A stretch of 64,000 nt of DNA from Helicobacter pylori. Lineage in GTDB: Bacteria > Campylobacterota > Campylobacteria > Campylobacterales > Helicobacteraceae. The notes below the pieces were generated by a model, which made no database searches, was not told the origin of the DNA, and worked only from the letters and a program-made list of their open reading frames with translations. This document shows, piece by piece, positions 35,156-44,993 of the stretch. The stretch spans positions 1,318,627-1,382,626 of the forward strand of contig NZ_CP071935.1 of NCBI RefSeq assembly GCF_030062585.1. The letters run 5' to 3'. The translations under genes and the position numbers were made by a program. The stretch's first letter is position 1. The number at the start of each line of letters is the position of its first letter.

Positions 35156-38124
35156 CTATTCTTCATAACTGCTTACTACCCAGTGATTTTCTAAATCTTT
35201 GTTATTCCATGTGTTATTTAAACCTACTCTCTTATTATCATAATCTACAAACACACGCCCTAAATGATCCGTTCCTTTAGTGCCTTTCTCTAACACTTCA
35301 GGGATAGATTTAACGATATTTAGGGCGTATTCTTTGGCTTGTTGTTCGTTTAATCCTTGGTTTTTGGCTTGCTTCTCTCGGCGCTTCAAAATGTGTTCTA
35401 ACCCGTAATCTTTATTACCCCAAACTAAATCAATATCCCCTAAACCTTCCTTATGAAATGCTCCCGCTACAAAACCTTTTTTAGTTTCTAATAGCTTGTT
35501 AATCGCTCCTAAGCCATCATTTTTAAACTCGCTGTAATTAGGTCCCCATTCGCTAGGCGCTTCAAGCTTTGGTTTTTTACTCCCTTTCTCGCTCTCTTTT
35601 TGCATGTCCTTAACGGCTTCTATCAAGCGCTTTAAGGTAGGGTTATTTTCATTCGGCTCTCTATTCACCATTAAAAGGTAATGCGTGAAATCGTAAATAT
35701 CAATGTCCTTAAACTCTTTACTATCAGGGTTAAACATATCCTTAGTAACATCTGCGATCTTAAATTCTTTCAAACCTTTTTTAATGTTATCGCTCTTTAA
35801 CGCTTCAAATAACGCCTTAGAAGGATCATCAAACCTCGCAAACCTGGCGATCGCACCTCCTAAAATCTCGCTGATATCGCTCACGCTTTGATCGCTCTTT
35901 TCAAACATCTCTAAAGAACTCGTTTTATAAAATTTTTCGCTCAAATCTTTTAAGCTCTCGCTCGTGGTTTGATAATTCTTTAAGTTAGCAAAACTGCGAT
36001 CCATAATATCGCTTAAATAAGCGTTTAAACTCACCTTAGGAAAATTCATATCATGGATTAGATTGTGAAAGCTTCCGGCGTTATCTACAAACATTTTTTT
36101 TACTTTTTCATAGCTTTTAATGTCGTTAGAAAATTCTTTCTGCCATCGGTTGAGTAACTCTATCCCTTGCGTTTTCGTTCGTGGCATGTTAAACATTAAA
36201 AGCGCTAAATTACTATCGCCCACATTAGGATGAGTAGCCTTATCAAAATTCAAATTTTTAGCTACGATATTTTTAAGTGAGTAGATGCTATCGGCGTCTA
36301 ATTTTTTCTCTAATTCTTTCAATTTCGCTTCATAGTGGCTTAAAACCGCTATTGCATGATCGCTCTCGCTGTTAAATCTTCCTTGATTGCTTGAAGCCGC
36401 TAAATTGTTGATCTCGGTATTGTTTAGGCGGTTGTGTGGCACTCGCACTAACAACTCGTCCGGTTTTAAGTCTATGTGATAGTATTCCTTGATCGCTTTA
36501 TTATAAATGTATCTGCTTTTAGGCGTGAAATTCAGCATGCCTTGGATGCGGTGGTTCCCTGCGATCACTTGCCCGTCATGTAGAATGATCGGTAAATCTT
36601 CAAACCCTCCGCTCCCAAATATCTTTTTAGGATCAAAATTCTGCGCAATGCTTTTAATCTGTTCTTCGTTCATGTCCGTTCTCTTTTGCGTCCCGCCTGT
36701 GGTAAAACTTGGCTTTAGATCTTTAGCTTTCACGATCGCATAATCCAAATCGTAAATCTCTCGTTCGTTCAACCGAACTCTACTCTTTGGGATCTGCACT
36801 TGGATCTCTGCGGGTATATCCTCTCCTACTTCTATTTTAGTCTGGCTTTCAATGTTGCCTGCATTCCCTCGCTCGTGTTCTAATTTCTTTTTTAACGCTT
36901 CCTTGCGTTGTTTTTCTTGCTCTTTAGCTTTTAAAAATTCTTGTTCGCTTTGTAATTGTTCGCTTTCTAATTTCGCTAACTTTTCGGCGTTGGCAAGTTC
37001 AAGGGGGGATAAATTTGTAGCTTCTTGGGTGGTTCGTTATTTAATTCTGTATTTTTTAATAAATCCTCTTGACTATTTAGCGGTTTTTGGGTAGTATTCC
37101 CTGTAGCACCACTATAGGAACTCAACCTATGGCGCACCTTCGCATCAGCGTCGAGTGAGGTGCTTGAAAATGCTTTATAAACTTCATTATTTTTATAGCT
37201 CCCATTGTTCTTATACATTGTTTTTAAAGCTAATTCATTTTTCTTATTGATCGCTTGTTCTACCACTACCGCATAGCCGTTTATTTGTTTAAACGCCGTT
37301 ATAGCTTCTTTATCGTATTTGTCTAAAGTCCTAATAATTGCATCAGCGTTATTAATGATATATCTATAATTCGCTATGTCTTCGTTCGTAACAGGGATTT
37401 CACCATTTTTAACATTAACAGAATTAACGCCATGCCTTTTAAGTATATGAGCGATAGCATCATGATCTAAACTCGCTCTTATGTTTTCAGGGTGCTTAAA
37501 GTTAGCGTCTTTTAAAAGCTCTAATTCTTTGTTAGAGGCTTTTTCTATAATCATTTTTTTGTTGTTTTTGTGTAAAAATTCAACGATTTCAGGGTTTAGG
37601 TTATTCACTCCAAAAGTGATAGCGTCTCTCCCGCTTGTAGGGATTTCTGCGTTATTTAATAGCTCTTTAATTTGCTCGTTAGTGAGTTTTTGATTAGAAA
37701 AATCAAACGCTTTTTCTTTGATTTCTTCGCTCGCTTGTTTGATTCCGTTAGTAAGCTCTTCAATGATTTTAAGCGTGTTGTTGCTAAATTTAGCGTTTTG
37801 TGCGCTTAATTCTAAATTCTTACTAAATTCGCTTATAGAGTGGCTTCGTTCTAACGCTCTTTTTAGGTGATACTTCAAGGCTGCGCCTGCGGTGGCTTCG
37901 TTTAAAGCTTTGGGTAATTTAATCCCTAAAATGCGATCGGGCGCGTTTCTGTATAAAGTCCCTAAAGTGAATTTAGTCCATTGGTATTTTAACGCTCCGC
38001 CTAACGAGGTCGCTAAACCTTGGCTTAAGTTCTTAGTGATAGCGGGTTTTAGGCTTTCTGCGATCTTAGCGTCATTTTTAAAAAGCTTGTGAAAACCGCT
38101 CGCTATTGTTTGGAGTTTGTAAAT
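35156..38124 (-). pseudogene. Large polyvalent protein of a mobile element, 5'-truncated and frameshifted
   Basis: Two long frames on the minus strand form one gene of about 990 codons. The first (38124 to about 37003) lacks a start and has a stop just upstream, so the gene has lost its 5' end. It contains HDAIAHILKRHG followed by GEIPVTNEDIANYRYIINNA, a nuclease-like module. At a C6 tract (G6 on the plus strand, 37003-37008) the frame breaks; a seventh C would join it to LELANAEKLAKLESEQLQ. The second part has the ParB-like motif HDGQVIAGNHRIQGM and ends in GRVFVDYDNKRVGLNNTW, the DUF3519-type nuclease-like C-terminus. Such polyvalent proteins travel with phages and conjugative elements. Confidence 0.8.
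37003..37008 (-). repeat. C6 homopolymer at the frame break of the polyvalent-protein gene
   Basis: Six Cs on the coding strand. Reading TATCCCCCCTTGAAC the frame soon stops; with seven Cs it reads YPPLELANAEKL and continues for about 615 codons. It could be a contingency tract or a single decay event. Confidence 0.8.
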
Positions 38125-38332
38125 TTAGGGGTTTGTTAAGAGAATATTTAGGCGAGACCAACAAAGCAAAGTTATAGCAAGCAATGCTTTCTGGCTAAAG
38201 TTTTTAATATAAAGCCGCTTAGCCATGAAAAATACAACATCTTTAATCTAATTGCTTCAAATCAATTGTTCAAAAAACATGCCACCTAGCATAAAAAAAC
38301 AAAAATCCTTGAATCAAGCCCAAGCTTAAGAG

Positions 38333-39103
38333 TTATCGGCTTGAAGTGTTCTTTTTCTTACAATTTTTATCAATGTCAAAATCGCATGCTTTTTGCATGT
38401 ATTCTTCAGCCTTTTTTTTATCTTTTTCTACGCCTAACCCATACTGATAAGATTCTGCTAACCCTTCATAAGCTCTAGAAGAACTTATATCAGCCGCCAT
38501 TTTATAATAGACAATCGCCTTATCTTTGTCTGGCTCAATACCCAATTGATCATTCCCACTATAATAAATATCCCCTAAAAGGATATAAGCTTCTACATTA
38601 CCCTTATGCATCGCTTTTCTAAAGCACTCTGTCGCTTTCACATAGTTGCTTGGAACGCCCCTACCCTCCATATACATGATGCCTAAGTTGATATAAGCGT
38701 TAGTATAGCCTTTCTCTGTAGCTATTCTAAAATATTCCACGGCTTTCTTTTCATCTTTAGGCACGCCCCTACCCTCTTTATACATCACGCCTAAATTGTT
38801 ATACCCTCTAGGTATATCGTTATCAACCGCTTTTTGAAAATATTCAGCCGCTTTCTTGTAATCTTTAGGCACACCCCTACCATTTTCATACATGATCCCT
38901 AAAAGAACATAAGCAAGCGGTTCACCATTTTTAATAGCGCTCTTATAAAAAGAAGCCGCTCGCTCATATTCCTTATTATTATAAGCTTCCTCTCCCTTAT
39001 AAATATAATTCCTTTTTTGTTCAAGGTGTTCTGCACCAAGAGCGCTAAATAAACATAAACTTGCCAAACAAATCTTCAAAGCTAATTTGCTTACGTATCC
39101 CAT
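38333..39103 (-). CDS. Secreted Sel1-repeat protein (Hcp-like)
   Basis: A 256-aa protein with a signal peptide (LALKICLASLCLFSALGA) and about six Sel1-like repeats of the form AYxxLGIMYxxGRGVPKDYKKAAEYFxKA. Unlike HcpC it has almost no cysteines in the repeats; only the C-terminal ACDFDIDKNCKKK keeps a pair, so it is a distant member of the cysteine-rich family. Repeats of this type bind peptides or glycans in the periplasm or outside. It lies just upstream of the mobile-element relic. By gene order it matches the protein called HcpX; I leave the symbol blank. Confidence 0.88.
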   Translation of the reverse strand: MGYVSKLALKICLASLCLFSALGAEHLEQKRNYIYKGEEAYNNKEYERAASFYKSAIKNGEPLAYVLLGIMYENGRGVPKDYKKAAEYFQKAVDNDIPRGYNNLGVMYKEGRGVPKDEKKAVEYFRIATEKGYTNAYINLGIMYMEGRGVPSNYVKATECFRKAMHKGNVEAYILLGDIYYSGNDQLGIEPDKDKAIVYYKMAADISSSRAYEGLAESYQYGLGVEKDKKKAEEYMQKACDFDIDKNCKKKNTSSR

Positions 39104-39343
39104 CGTTACTCCTCTGCTTTAATAAGATCAAACATAATGCTAATGGCTACCAATCTTAAAAAAGAAACTGCATGCGTCCTAGAACCAGCAAACATTCTCA
39201 AACTCCATTCTGCATACACCATTTTAGATCTAATATCGTCTCTTGTAATGAGAAATTTTACACTATTTTTATAAATCTTAAAACTAATTCAAGACTTTCT
39301 CGCTAAAAAAGTCCCCCTCCCAAAAAATAAGGCTAAATTAGGA

Positions 39344-41047
39344 TTAAAATTCTTTCCTTGGATCCGTTGATCCATAGAAAACGCTCCCTTTAGTTTTAGG
39401 CAAAACTTGGATCGCATTCACATCACCCATAACCGGCTTAGTAACAATCTGATAGCCCATTTTAGTGAGGTTATCTTTCACATCAGCGGGCATGCCAAAC
39501 TTTTCAATCCTTAATTCATCAGGCAACCATTGCATGTGAAATCTTGGGGCTGAGACCGCTTCAGAAATATTCATATTATAATCAATGACATTAGAAATCA
39601 CTTGCAACACCGTAGTGATAATCCTAGACCCTCCAGGGCTTCCCACCACCAAAAAAACCTTATTGTTTTTCAACACGATCGTAGGCGACATGGAGCTTAA
39701 AGGGCGCTTATTGGCTTCAATCGCATTCGCATCGCCCCCCACTAAACCATAGAGATTAGGATTCCCAGGCTTTATGGAAAAATCATCCATTTCATTGTTC
39801 AATAAAAATCCTGCCCCATCAATACTAGCAGCGCTCCCATAAGAGGCGTTAATGGTGTAAGTAACGCTGACTGCATTCCCCCACCTGTCCGCTACAGAAT
39901 AATGCGTGGTGTTGCTCCCCTCATGCAACTGCCCCATTCCTGGTTTGATTTGAGAGCTTGGCGTAACCGTATCTGGCTGGATAGTGTCAAAAATTTTTTT
40001 GGCATACGCTTTATTAATCAATTTATCCACCGGCACTGAAACAAAATCAGCATCTCCCATATAAACCGATCGGTCCGCATAAGCCTGACGCATCGCTTCT
40101 GCAGCGATATGGATATTCTTAGAAGCCCCATACCCAAGAGCACTCAAATCCGCATTCTCCATGACATTGAGAATCTGGATCAAATGCGTGCCTCCTGAAC
40201 TTGGTGGCGACATAGAAATGATCTTATACCCACGATAACTCCCCACTACCGGTTTGCGCCATTTCACATTGTAACTGGCTAAATCTTCTTTAGTGATAAT
40301 CCCTCCATTCTTTTTCATGTCTTTCTCAATAAGCTCAGCGACTTGCCCTTGATAAAAACCTTTAGCACCTAGCGTTTTGATTTGATTCAAAGTCTTGGCT
40401 AGATCTTTTTGGACAAATAAATCCCCTTCTTGATAATCAAGATGCCCTTTTTTAAAAAAATACTTTTTGCTAGAACTGTATTTTAAAAACCGCTCCCTTG
40501 CTTCCTTTAGGGTTTCTGCTTGTCTTTGTGAAATCGCATAACCATTTTCAGCCAATTTAATGGCAGGATCAATGAGTTGCGATAGTTTTTTGGTGCCGTA
40601 TTTTTTCAACATCGCTTCCATGCCCGCCACCGTTCCAGGAACCCCGGCCGCCAAATAGCCATCTTCACTGAGTTTAGGGACTACATTGCCTTGCTTGTCT
40701 AAAAACATGTTCTTAGTGGCTTTTAATGGTGCTTTTTCTCTAAAATCTAAGGCAACATTTTCACCATTAGCCAAATGGATAACCGCAAAACCTCCCCCAC
40801 CAATATTGCCTGCTGCCGGATGGACGACTGCTAGAGCAAATCCCATCGCTACGGCCGCATCAATCGCATTACCCCCATCTTCTAAAACCTTTTGCCCAAT
40901 TTCAGTGGCTAGCGGGTGGCTAGAAAGGGCTAATCCCACTTTAGTGTTTTTAATGGGAGGGTAACTCGCCGCACTCAAAGGGTTTAACAAGCCCAAAGAG
41001 AGCGCTATCACACCCAAGCCAATCGTTTTTAAAAAACTCCGTCTCAT
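39344..41047 (-). CDS. ggt: Gamma-glutamyltranspeptidase
   Basis: A 567-aa secreted enzyme that hydrolyses glutamine and glutathione; it is a virulence factor that depletes host glutamine and suppresses T cells. The signal peptide is MRRSFLKTIGLGVIALSLG. Self-cleavage occurs before the threonine nucleophile in GSNTTHYSVAD (Thr380 by the known H. pylori numbering). Later blocks are NNEMDDFSIKPG and RPLSSMSPTIV, followed by GSPGGSRI. Start: ATG at 41047 after GAAAGGAAA. Transcribed from a TATAAT at 41089-41094. Confidence 0.97.
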   Translation of the reverse strand: MRRSFLKTIGLGVIALSLGLLNPLSAASYPPIKNTKVGLALSSHPLATEIGQKVLEDGGNAIDAAVAMGFALAVVHPAAGNIGGGGFAVIHLANGENVALDFREKAPLKATKNMFLDKQGNVVPKLSEDGYLAAGVPGTVAGMEAMLKKYGTKKLSQLIDPAIKLAENGYAISQRQAETLKEARERFLKYSSSKKYFFKKGHLDYQEGDLFVQKDLAKTLNQIKTLGAKGFYQGQVAELIEKDMKKNGGIITKEDLASYNVKWRKPVVGSYRGYKIISMSPPSSGGTHLIQILNVMENADLSALGYGASKNIHIAAEAMRQAYADRSVYMGDADFVSVPVDKLINKAYAKKIFDTIQPDTVTPSSQIKPGMGQLHEGSNTTHYSVADRWGNAVSVTYTINASYGSAASIDGAGFLLNNEMDDFSIKPGNPNLYGLVGGDANAIEANKRPLSSMSPTIVLKNNKVFLVVGSPGGSRIITTVLQVISNVIDYNMNISEAVSAPRFHMQWLPDELRIEKFGMPADVKDNLTKMGYQIVTKPVMGDVNAIQVLPKTKGSVFYGSTDPRKEF

Positions 41048-41088
41048 CTGTTTTCCTTTCAATCAGTTACGCTTAAAATTTCGTTGTT

Positions 41089-41094
41089 ATTATA
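41089..41094 (-). promoter_or_regulatory. -10 box (TATAAT) for ggt
   Basis: TGTTATAATAAC on the minus strand, 42 bases before the ggt ATG, is a strong -10 element. Confidence 0.6.
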
Positions 41095-41234
41095 ACACAA
41101 GATTTACAAAACACCCTCTCGTTTATAGCTTATATAATACTATTAACCATTATCGTTAATGAGTTTTAAAACAAATAAAGCTTAAAAATAAGTTAAATAA
41201 GGCTTATTTGATAAAAACGCTACTGATAGAAATC

Positions 41235-43055
41235 TTATTGTTTAATCCCCAATAAAGTGTCTATCATCCGATCAATAGCGGTAATGACTTTAGCGTTAGC
41301 GGCATAACCGCTTTGAAACTTGATCAAATTCACCATTTCTTCATCCACGCTCACTTGCGAAATAGAGAGTTGCTCTTTTTTAATGGTCTCTAACATGCTC
41401 TTTTTAGTGTCCAAAATACGCCCTGATTTTTCAGCGTCCGTGTTGATTTTACCGGTTAAAAATTGATAAAACTCGCTGATTTTCATTGGTTTAATGTCAA
41501 ACTTGTCGTTATAAAAATCCACACTGTCGTATTGCAATTGCTGCATCATGTTCGCCACATCAAAATTCCCGTTAATGGGGGCAAGCCATGGGCGGATAGT
41601 GGTAGGCTCTTTTTTGTATTCTTTATTCAAGCTGATGTTAGAAGCGTCATCGCCTTGAAAAAAAGGGTTGAGCTTTAACGCTCCCATAAAATTCGTGCCG
41701 TTATCTTTCATAGAAACAAACAACCCTTGCGAAGCGTTTTTAGGCTGGATAACAAACTTTTTAGTCTCATTGTTAAAGCCCGCTGTGAAATAATCATCAA
41801 AATCGTTTTCGGTGTTATTATCTTGATTGTCATCGGTGTTAGCGTTAATGGCTTGGATAATATCGTTCATGGTTGTAATGGGCGTGATAGCAATGGTTTT
41901 TCTGGCGATTTCTTTACCATCGGTGTTGTAAGCAATAAGATCAAACGAGCCGTTTTTGATATTGTAATTAGTGTCTTTAAAGGCTTCATCGCTATTAAAC
42001 TCCACAGGCTCGCCTTCAATATGATGGCTCGCGCTTTGAGCGTAAATCGCGTTAGTGGATTCTATCAAGCCCCTAGCAAAAGAATCCAACAAATCAATAT
42101 AATCTTGCAACTTGCCCTTTAAAGTCCCATTAGAGCCGTCATTATACACATTCAATAACGCCCCCACTTTCCCTTGATTGAGCTTGTCAGTAATATTAGT
42201 GAGCTTAAAATCATCGCTTTGAAAATAGATTTGGTTCAAACCCCCTTTATTTTCGGATTCTTTAACCACTAAAGGATGGAAAATAGAACCATCAATGATA
42301 TTGAACCCATGCCCAATGTTAAGGTTATAGCTCTCATCAAAATCCGCTGAATCTTTATCTGTGAGCGAATGAGTTTTAATGCTGCTTTTAAAAACATTCC
42401 CCCCTAAAAGCTCTCGCAAATGAAACTCTAATTCATCTCGCTTATCCCTTAATTCATTGGCATGCTTTAAACTCTTGTTATTCTCCACTTCTTTAATGCG
42501 TTTATTGATTTGAGCGATTTGAGAACCCAAGCTATTGACTTCTTTAATCACGCTTTTTAATTCTTCACTCGCCTTGTGCTGTAAGGTCGTTAATCTTTCT
42601 CTGGTGTCTTTAATGTTGTGCGTTAAAGCTTCTGTTTTTTGAGCGAGAGCCTGTTTTTGAGCGGAGTCTTTGGCGTTTTTAGACAATTCTTTCCATGAGT
42701 TAAAATAATCTTGCAAATCCGTAAAAAGGCTCGCTTCATCAATGTCCGGAAAATACGCGCTCGCTTCTTTTAAGTGTGAAAATTCTGTATCGTAATAAGT
42801 GTTTTCGTAATTAGCTTTCGTGTAACGAGCAAAAACAAACTCATCATGCACCCTTTCAATGGCTTCCACATCCACGCCCATATTCACGTTTTTAGTGCCA
42901 TACATGTAGGCCGCTTGGGGCTTTGCAATCACGCGCTGACGGCTATAAAATTCATCGCTAGCGTTAGAAATGTTATTCCCGGTAACATCCACCATGCTCT
43001 GATGGGCTTGTAGGCCCGTGTAAGAAGTGTTGAGTGAAGATAAGATTCCGCCCAT
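41235..43055 (-). CDS. flgK: Flagellar hook-associated protein 1
   Basis: A 606-aa FlgK, the first hook-filament junction protein. The N-terminus LSSLNTSYTGLQAHQSMVDV and TGNNISNASDEFYSRQRV form the conserved rod/hook D0 helix and turn. The C-terminus SVDEEMVNLIKFQSGYAANA, followed by KVITAIDRMIDTLLG, is the partner D0 helix. The middle is variable and Asp/Asn-rich. It starts one base after the FlgN-like gene ends and shares its sigma54 promoter. Confidence 0.95.
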   Translation of the reverse strand: MGGILSSLNTSYTGLQAHQSMVDVTGNNISNASDEFYSRQRVIAKPQAAYMYGTKNVNMGVDVEAIERVHDEFVFARYTKANYENTYYDTEFSHLKEASAYFPDIDEASLFTDLQDYFNSWKELSKNAKDSAQKQALAQKTEALTHNIKDTRERLTTLQHKASEELKSVIKEVNSLGSQIAQINKRIKEVENNKSLKHANELRDKRDELEFHLRELLGGNVFKSSIKTHSLTDKDSADFDESYNLNIGHGFNIIDGSIFHPLVVKESENKGGLNQIYFQSDDFKLTNITDKLNQGKVGALLNVYNDGSNGTLKGKLQDYIDLLDSFARGLIESTNAIYAQSASHHIEGEPVEFNSDEAFKDTNYNIKNGSFDLIAYNTDGKEIARKTIAITPITTMNDIIQAINANTDDNQDNNTENDFDDYFTAGFNNETKKFVIQPKNASQGLFVSMKDNGTNFMGALKLNPFFQGDDASNISLNKEYKKEPTTIRPWLAPINGNFDVANMMQQLQYDSVDFYNDKFDIKPMKISEFYQFLTGKINTDAEKSGRILDTKKSMLETIKKEQLSISQVSVDEEMVNLIKFQSGYAANAKVITAIDRMIDTLLGIKQ

Positions 43056-43056
43056 T

Positions 43057-43491
43057 TTACGCCTGCACTCTTAAAAAATGACTCCCCACATGCCTAGAGC
43101 CTTTATAGTCGCAAGTGTCATGGGGAATGATTTGTTGGATGAGCGAAGAATAAAACTCAGAAACCGCAAACGCCATGCGCGAATAAATCAAGTTTTTTTC
43201 TTTCAAAACAAGCAAGGACTCTCGCATTTGGTTTAAAAAATCGCTCGTTTTTTCGTCTAATAATTCACTCATTTCTTTATTAGGGAATTGATTTTTTAAA
43301 GACAACATTTGTGCATCTATATTCGCTTTTTCTTTCTCAAAAGCTTGAATCGCTAGCTGTTTTTGATGGTTTCTTTCAAAAATTTCGGTGTGTTTAGCGA
43401 GCTTAATGTCTCTTATATCGCGCTCGGTTAAATCAATCAATTCTTTCAATTGGTTTAGCGCGTTTTCTAAATGAGAATGTAAAACGACCAT
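43057..43491 (-). CDS. FlgN-like flagellar chaperone candidate
   Basis: A 144-aa helical protein upstream of flgK in one operon. FlgN proteins are small helical chaperones of FlgK and FlgL, and position, size and coiled-coil content (HLENALNQLKELIDLTERDI, NQMRESLLVLKEKNL) fit. Sequence similarity to FlgN is not provable by eye. I start at the ATG at 43491 (MVVLHSHLENAL), six bases after AAAGGA. The longer start at 43527 would lie upstream of the expected sigma54 transcription start. Confidence 0.7.
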   Translation of the reverse strand: MVVLHSHLENALNQLKELIDLTERDIRDIKLAKHTEIFERNHQKQLAIQAFEKEKANIDAQMLSLKNQFPNKEMSELLDEKTSDFLNQMRESLLVLKEKNLIYSRMAFAVSEFYSSLIQQIIPHDTCDYKGSRHVGSHFLRVQA

Positions 43492-43527
43492 AACAAATCC
43501 TTTAGCTCTTGTTTCAGCCGTATTCAA

Positions 43528-43541
43528 GCAAATACTATGCC
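43528..43541 (-). promoter_or_regulatory. Sigma54 (RpoN) promoter for the FlgN-like gene and flgK
   Basis: On the minus strand ATGGCATAGTATTTGCTTG has GG (43541-43540) and GC (43529-43528) exactly ten bases apart, an excellent match to the RpoN consensus. flgK is a known RpoN-class gene of H. pylori. Transcription should begin about 43516. Confidence 0.85.
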
Positions 43542-43570
43542 ATTTTTAGTTTTATTATAAAATTCAATTT

Positions 43571-43609
43571 CTTAAGGGGATAGGGGGTATTTTGAAATCA
43601 TTTTCCCCT
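43571..43609. repeat. Dispersed 39-bp hairpin repeat, copy B
   Basis: It matches 15327-15365 at 35 of 39 positions. Here the ends TTAAGGGGA and TCCCCTTAA pair over nine bases, so it can form a hairpin. It lies between the methyltransferase stop (43623) and the sigma54 promoter of the flgK operon, where it could stop read-through. Confidence 0.7.
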
Positions 43610-43622
43610 TAAAGCTCCCTTA

Positions 43623-44579
43623 TTAAATCGCCTTTAACATTTGCTTAGTGATAGCAGCAATCACATTCACGCTCATCGCATTCCCTGCTTGGGATAATAA
43701 ATGGCTTTCTTTAAAATTAGGACTATCTTTAATCTTAGCGATCAAATCCCTAGGAAATCCTTGTAAAAGCAGGCTTTCAACAGCGTTTAATCTTTTGATT
43801 TTACCTTTTTGGGTATAAAACAAACCATGCCGAGAAGTCCTTAAAGTAGGAAAAACATTAAAATACAACCTTAAATCAGATTGTCTTGTGTCTAAAACGG
43901 CGTTTTCTAAAGTTAAAATATTCTCTAAAAAAACCCGGTTATGGTTGTATGGGTTGTGCAAGTATCTTTGAAATGCAGCGTTACTCACATCCAAATAGCA
44001 TTCATTATCAGCGTCTAAAAAATCGTTAAAACAATAATCATTGGCTAAACCTAAAGGGAAATTAAATGGGTGTTTCAAATCCTTCCTAAACCCTACGATA
44101 TAAAGGCGTTCTCTCTTTTGGGCTAATTGGAAATCAGCGCTGTTTAAAATTTGATAATGAGTTGTATAGCCCGCTTCTTGCAAAGCTTTGATAATGGTTT
44201 TAAAAGTTTCTTGTTGCTTATGATTGATTAAGCCCTTAACGTTTTCAAGCAAGAAACATTTGGGCTGTTTAACTTTTAAGATACGAATAAGCCCATAAAT
44301 AATAGTCCCTCTTTCATCTTCAAGCCCCTTCCTTTTGCCATTGATAGAAAAAGCCTGACAAGGAAACCCACTAATGAGCGCATCAAAATCGGGTAAGTCA
44401 TTAGGGTTGATTCGCATCAAATCCCCAAAATTATGGGTATCTTTAAAAAATAATTCATAAGTTCTAAGGGCTTCATGATTGATTTCGGCATGCCCTACGC
44501 ATTTTAAATGGTATTGCTCCAAGCCCAAACGGCCTCCACCAATACCAGAGCAAAAATCCATAAAAGTTAAAATTCCCAA
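43623..44579 (-). CDS. DNA cytosine-5 methyltransferase (solitary, GCGC-type by synteny)
   Basis: A 318-aa m5C methyltransferase with all core motifs in order: MDFCSGIGGGRLGLE (I), LISGFPCQAFSINGKRKG (IV, catalytic Cys in PCQ), FLLENVKGL (VI), QKRERLYIVGF (VIII) and QAGNAMSVNVIAAI (X). No restriction enzyme gene is adjacent. By position beside flgM and flgK it corresponds to the core H. pylori enzyme described as M.Hpy99III, which methylates GCGC and affects gene expression; the target here is inferred from that. Confidence 0.93.
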   Translation of the reverse strand: MGILTFMDFCSGIGGGRLGLEQYHLKCVGHAEINHEALRTYELFFKDTHNFGDLMRINPNDLPDFDALISGFPCQAFSINGKRKGLEDERGTIIYGLIRILKVKQPKCFLLENVKGLINHKQQETFKTIIKALQEAGYTTHYQILNSADFQLAQKRERLYIVGFRKDLKHPFNFPLGLANDYCFNDFLDADNECYLDVSNAAFQRYLHNPYNHNRVFLENILTLENAVLDTRQSDLRLYFNVFPTLRTSRHGLFYTQKGKIKRLNAVESLLLQGFPRDLIAKIKDSPNFKESHLLSQAGNAMSVNVIAAITKQMLKAI

Positions 44580-44722
44580 TCAATCATTCCTGACACACGA
44601 CTAAAAACACGCCCTATTTAAGAGAGCGACAAATCCATTCAAAAACATAAAGAAACTAAAATTTAATGAAAAGCAAAATCACAGCAAGAATAAACCCCCT
44701 AGAAATGAAGCCCTTAAACCCC

Positions 44723-44926
44723 CTAGCTTATCCCCAATAAATCCTGTGCCATTTTGTGAGAAGTCTCATGCAAGTTGATTTTATACTGGTTATTTTCAAT
44801 CGCTTTCTTGATCTCAGCTACCCTATCAAGAGCAACCTCATTGTTTTCAACTTTTTCATTCTTTTCCACACGCTTGTAATTCCCCAAAGACTGCACCGGA
44901 GCAAGAGAAGAAATGGCATTGATCAT
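44723..44926 (-). CDS. flgM: Anti-sigma28 factor
   Basis: A 67-aa FlgM, which holds FliA (sigma28) inactive until the hook is complete. The C-terminal half (VALDRVAEIKKAIENNQYKI then HETSHKMAQDLLGI) is the conserved FliA-binding region. H. pylori FlgM is known to be this short, lacking much of the N-terminal part seen in Salmonella. I start at the ATG at 44926 (MINAISSLAPVQSL) after AAAGGA; the frame is open nine codons more. Confidence 0.92.
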   Translation of the reverse strand: MINAISSLAPVQSLGNYKRVEKNEKVENNEVALDRVAEIKKAIENNQYKINLHETSHKMAQDLLGIS

Positions 44927-44966
44927 TGTAAAATCCTTTAATTTGATATTCATTCCATTACAGCAA

Positions 44967-44993
44967 GTATCGGCAAAAAAGAAAAAAAGTTAA
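44967..44993 (-). promoter_or_regulatory. Sigma28 (FliA) promoter for flgM
   Basis: On the minus strand TTAA (44993-44990) and GCCGATAC (44974-44967) are separated by exactly 15 bases, matching the FliA consensus TAAA-N15-GCCGATAA closely. Its -35 overlaps the stop codon of the upstream small gene. FliA would thus drive its own inhibitor. Confidence 0.8.

Noticed and set aside
41727-42122. 131-codon plus-strand open frame opposite flgK
   Set aside because: Antisense shadow of the variable flgK middle region; no start context or domain.
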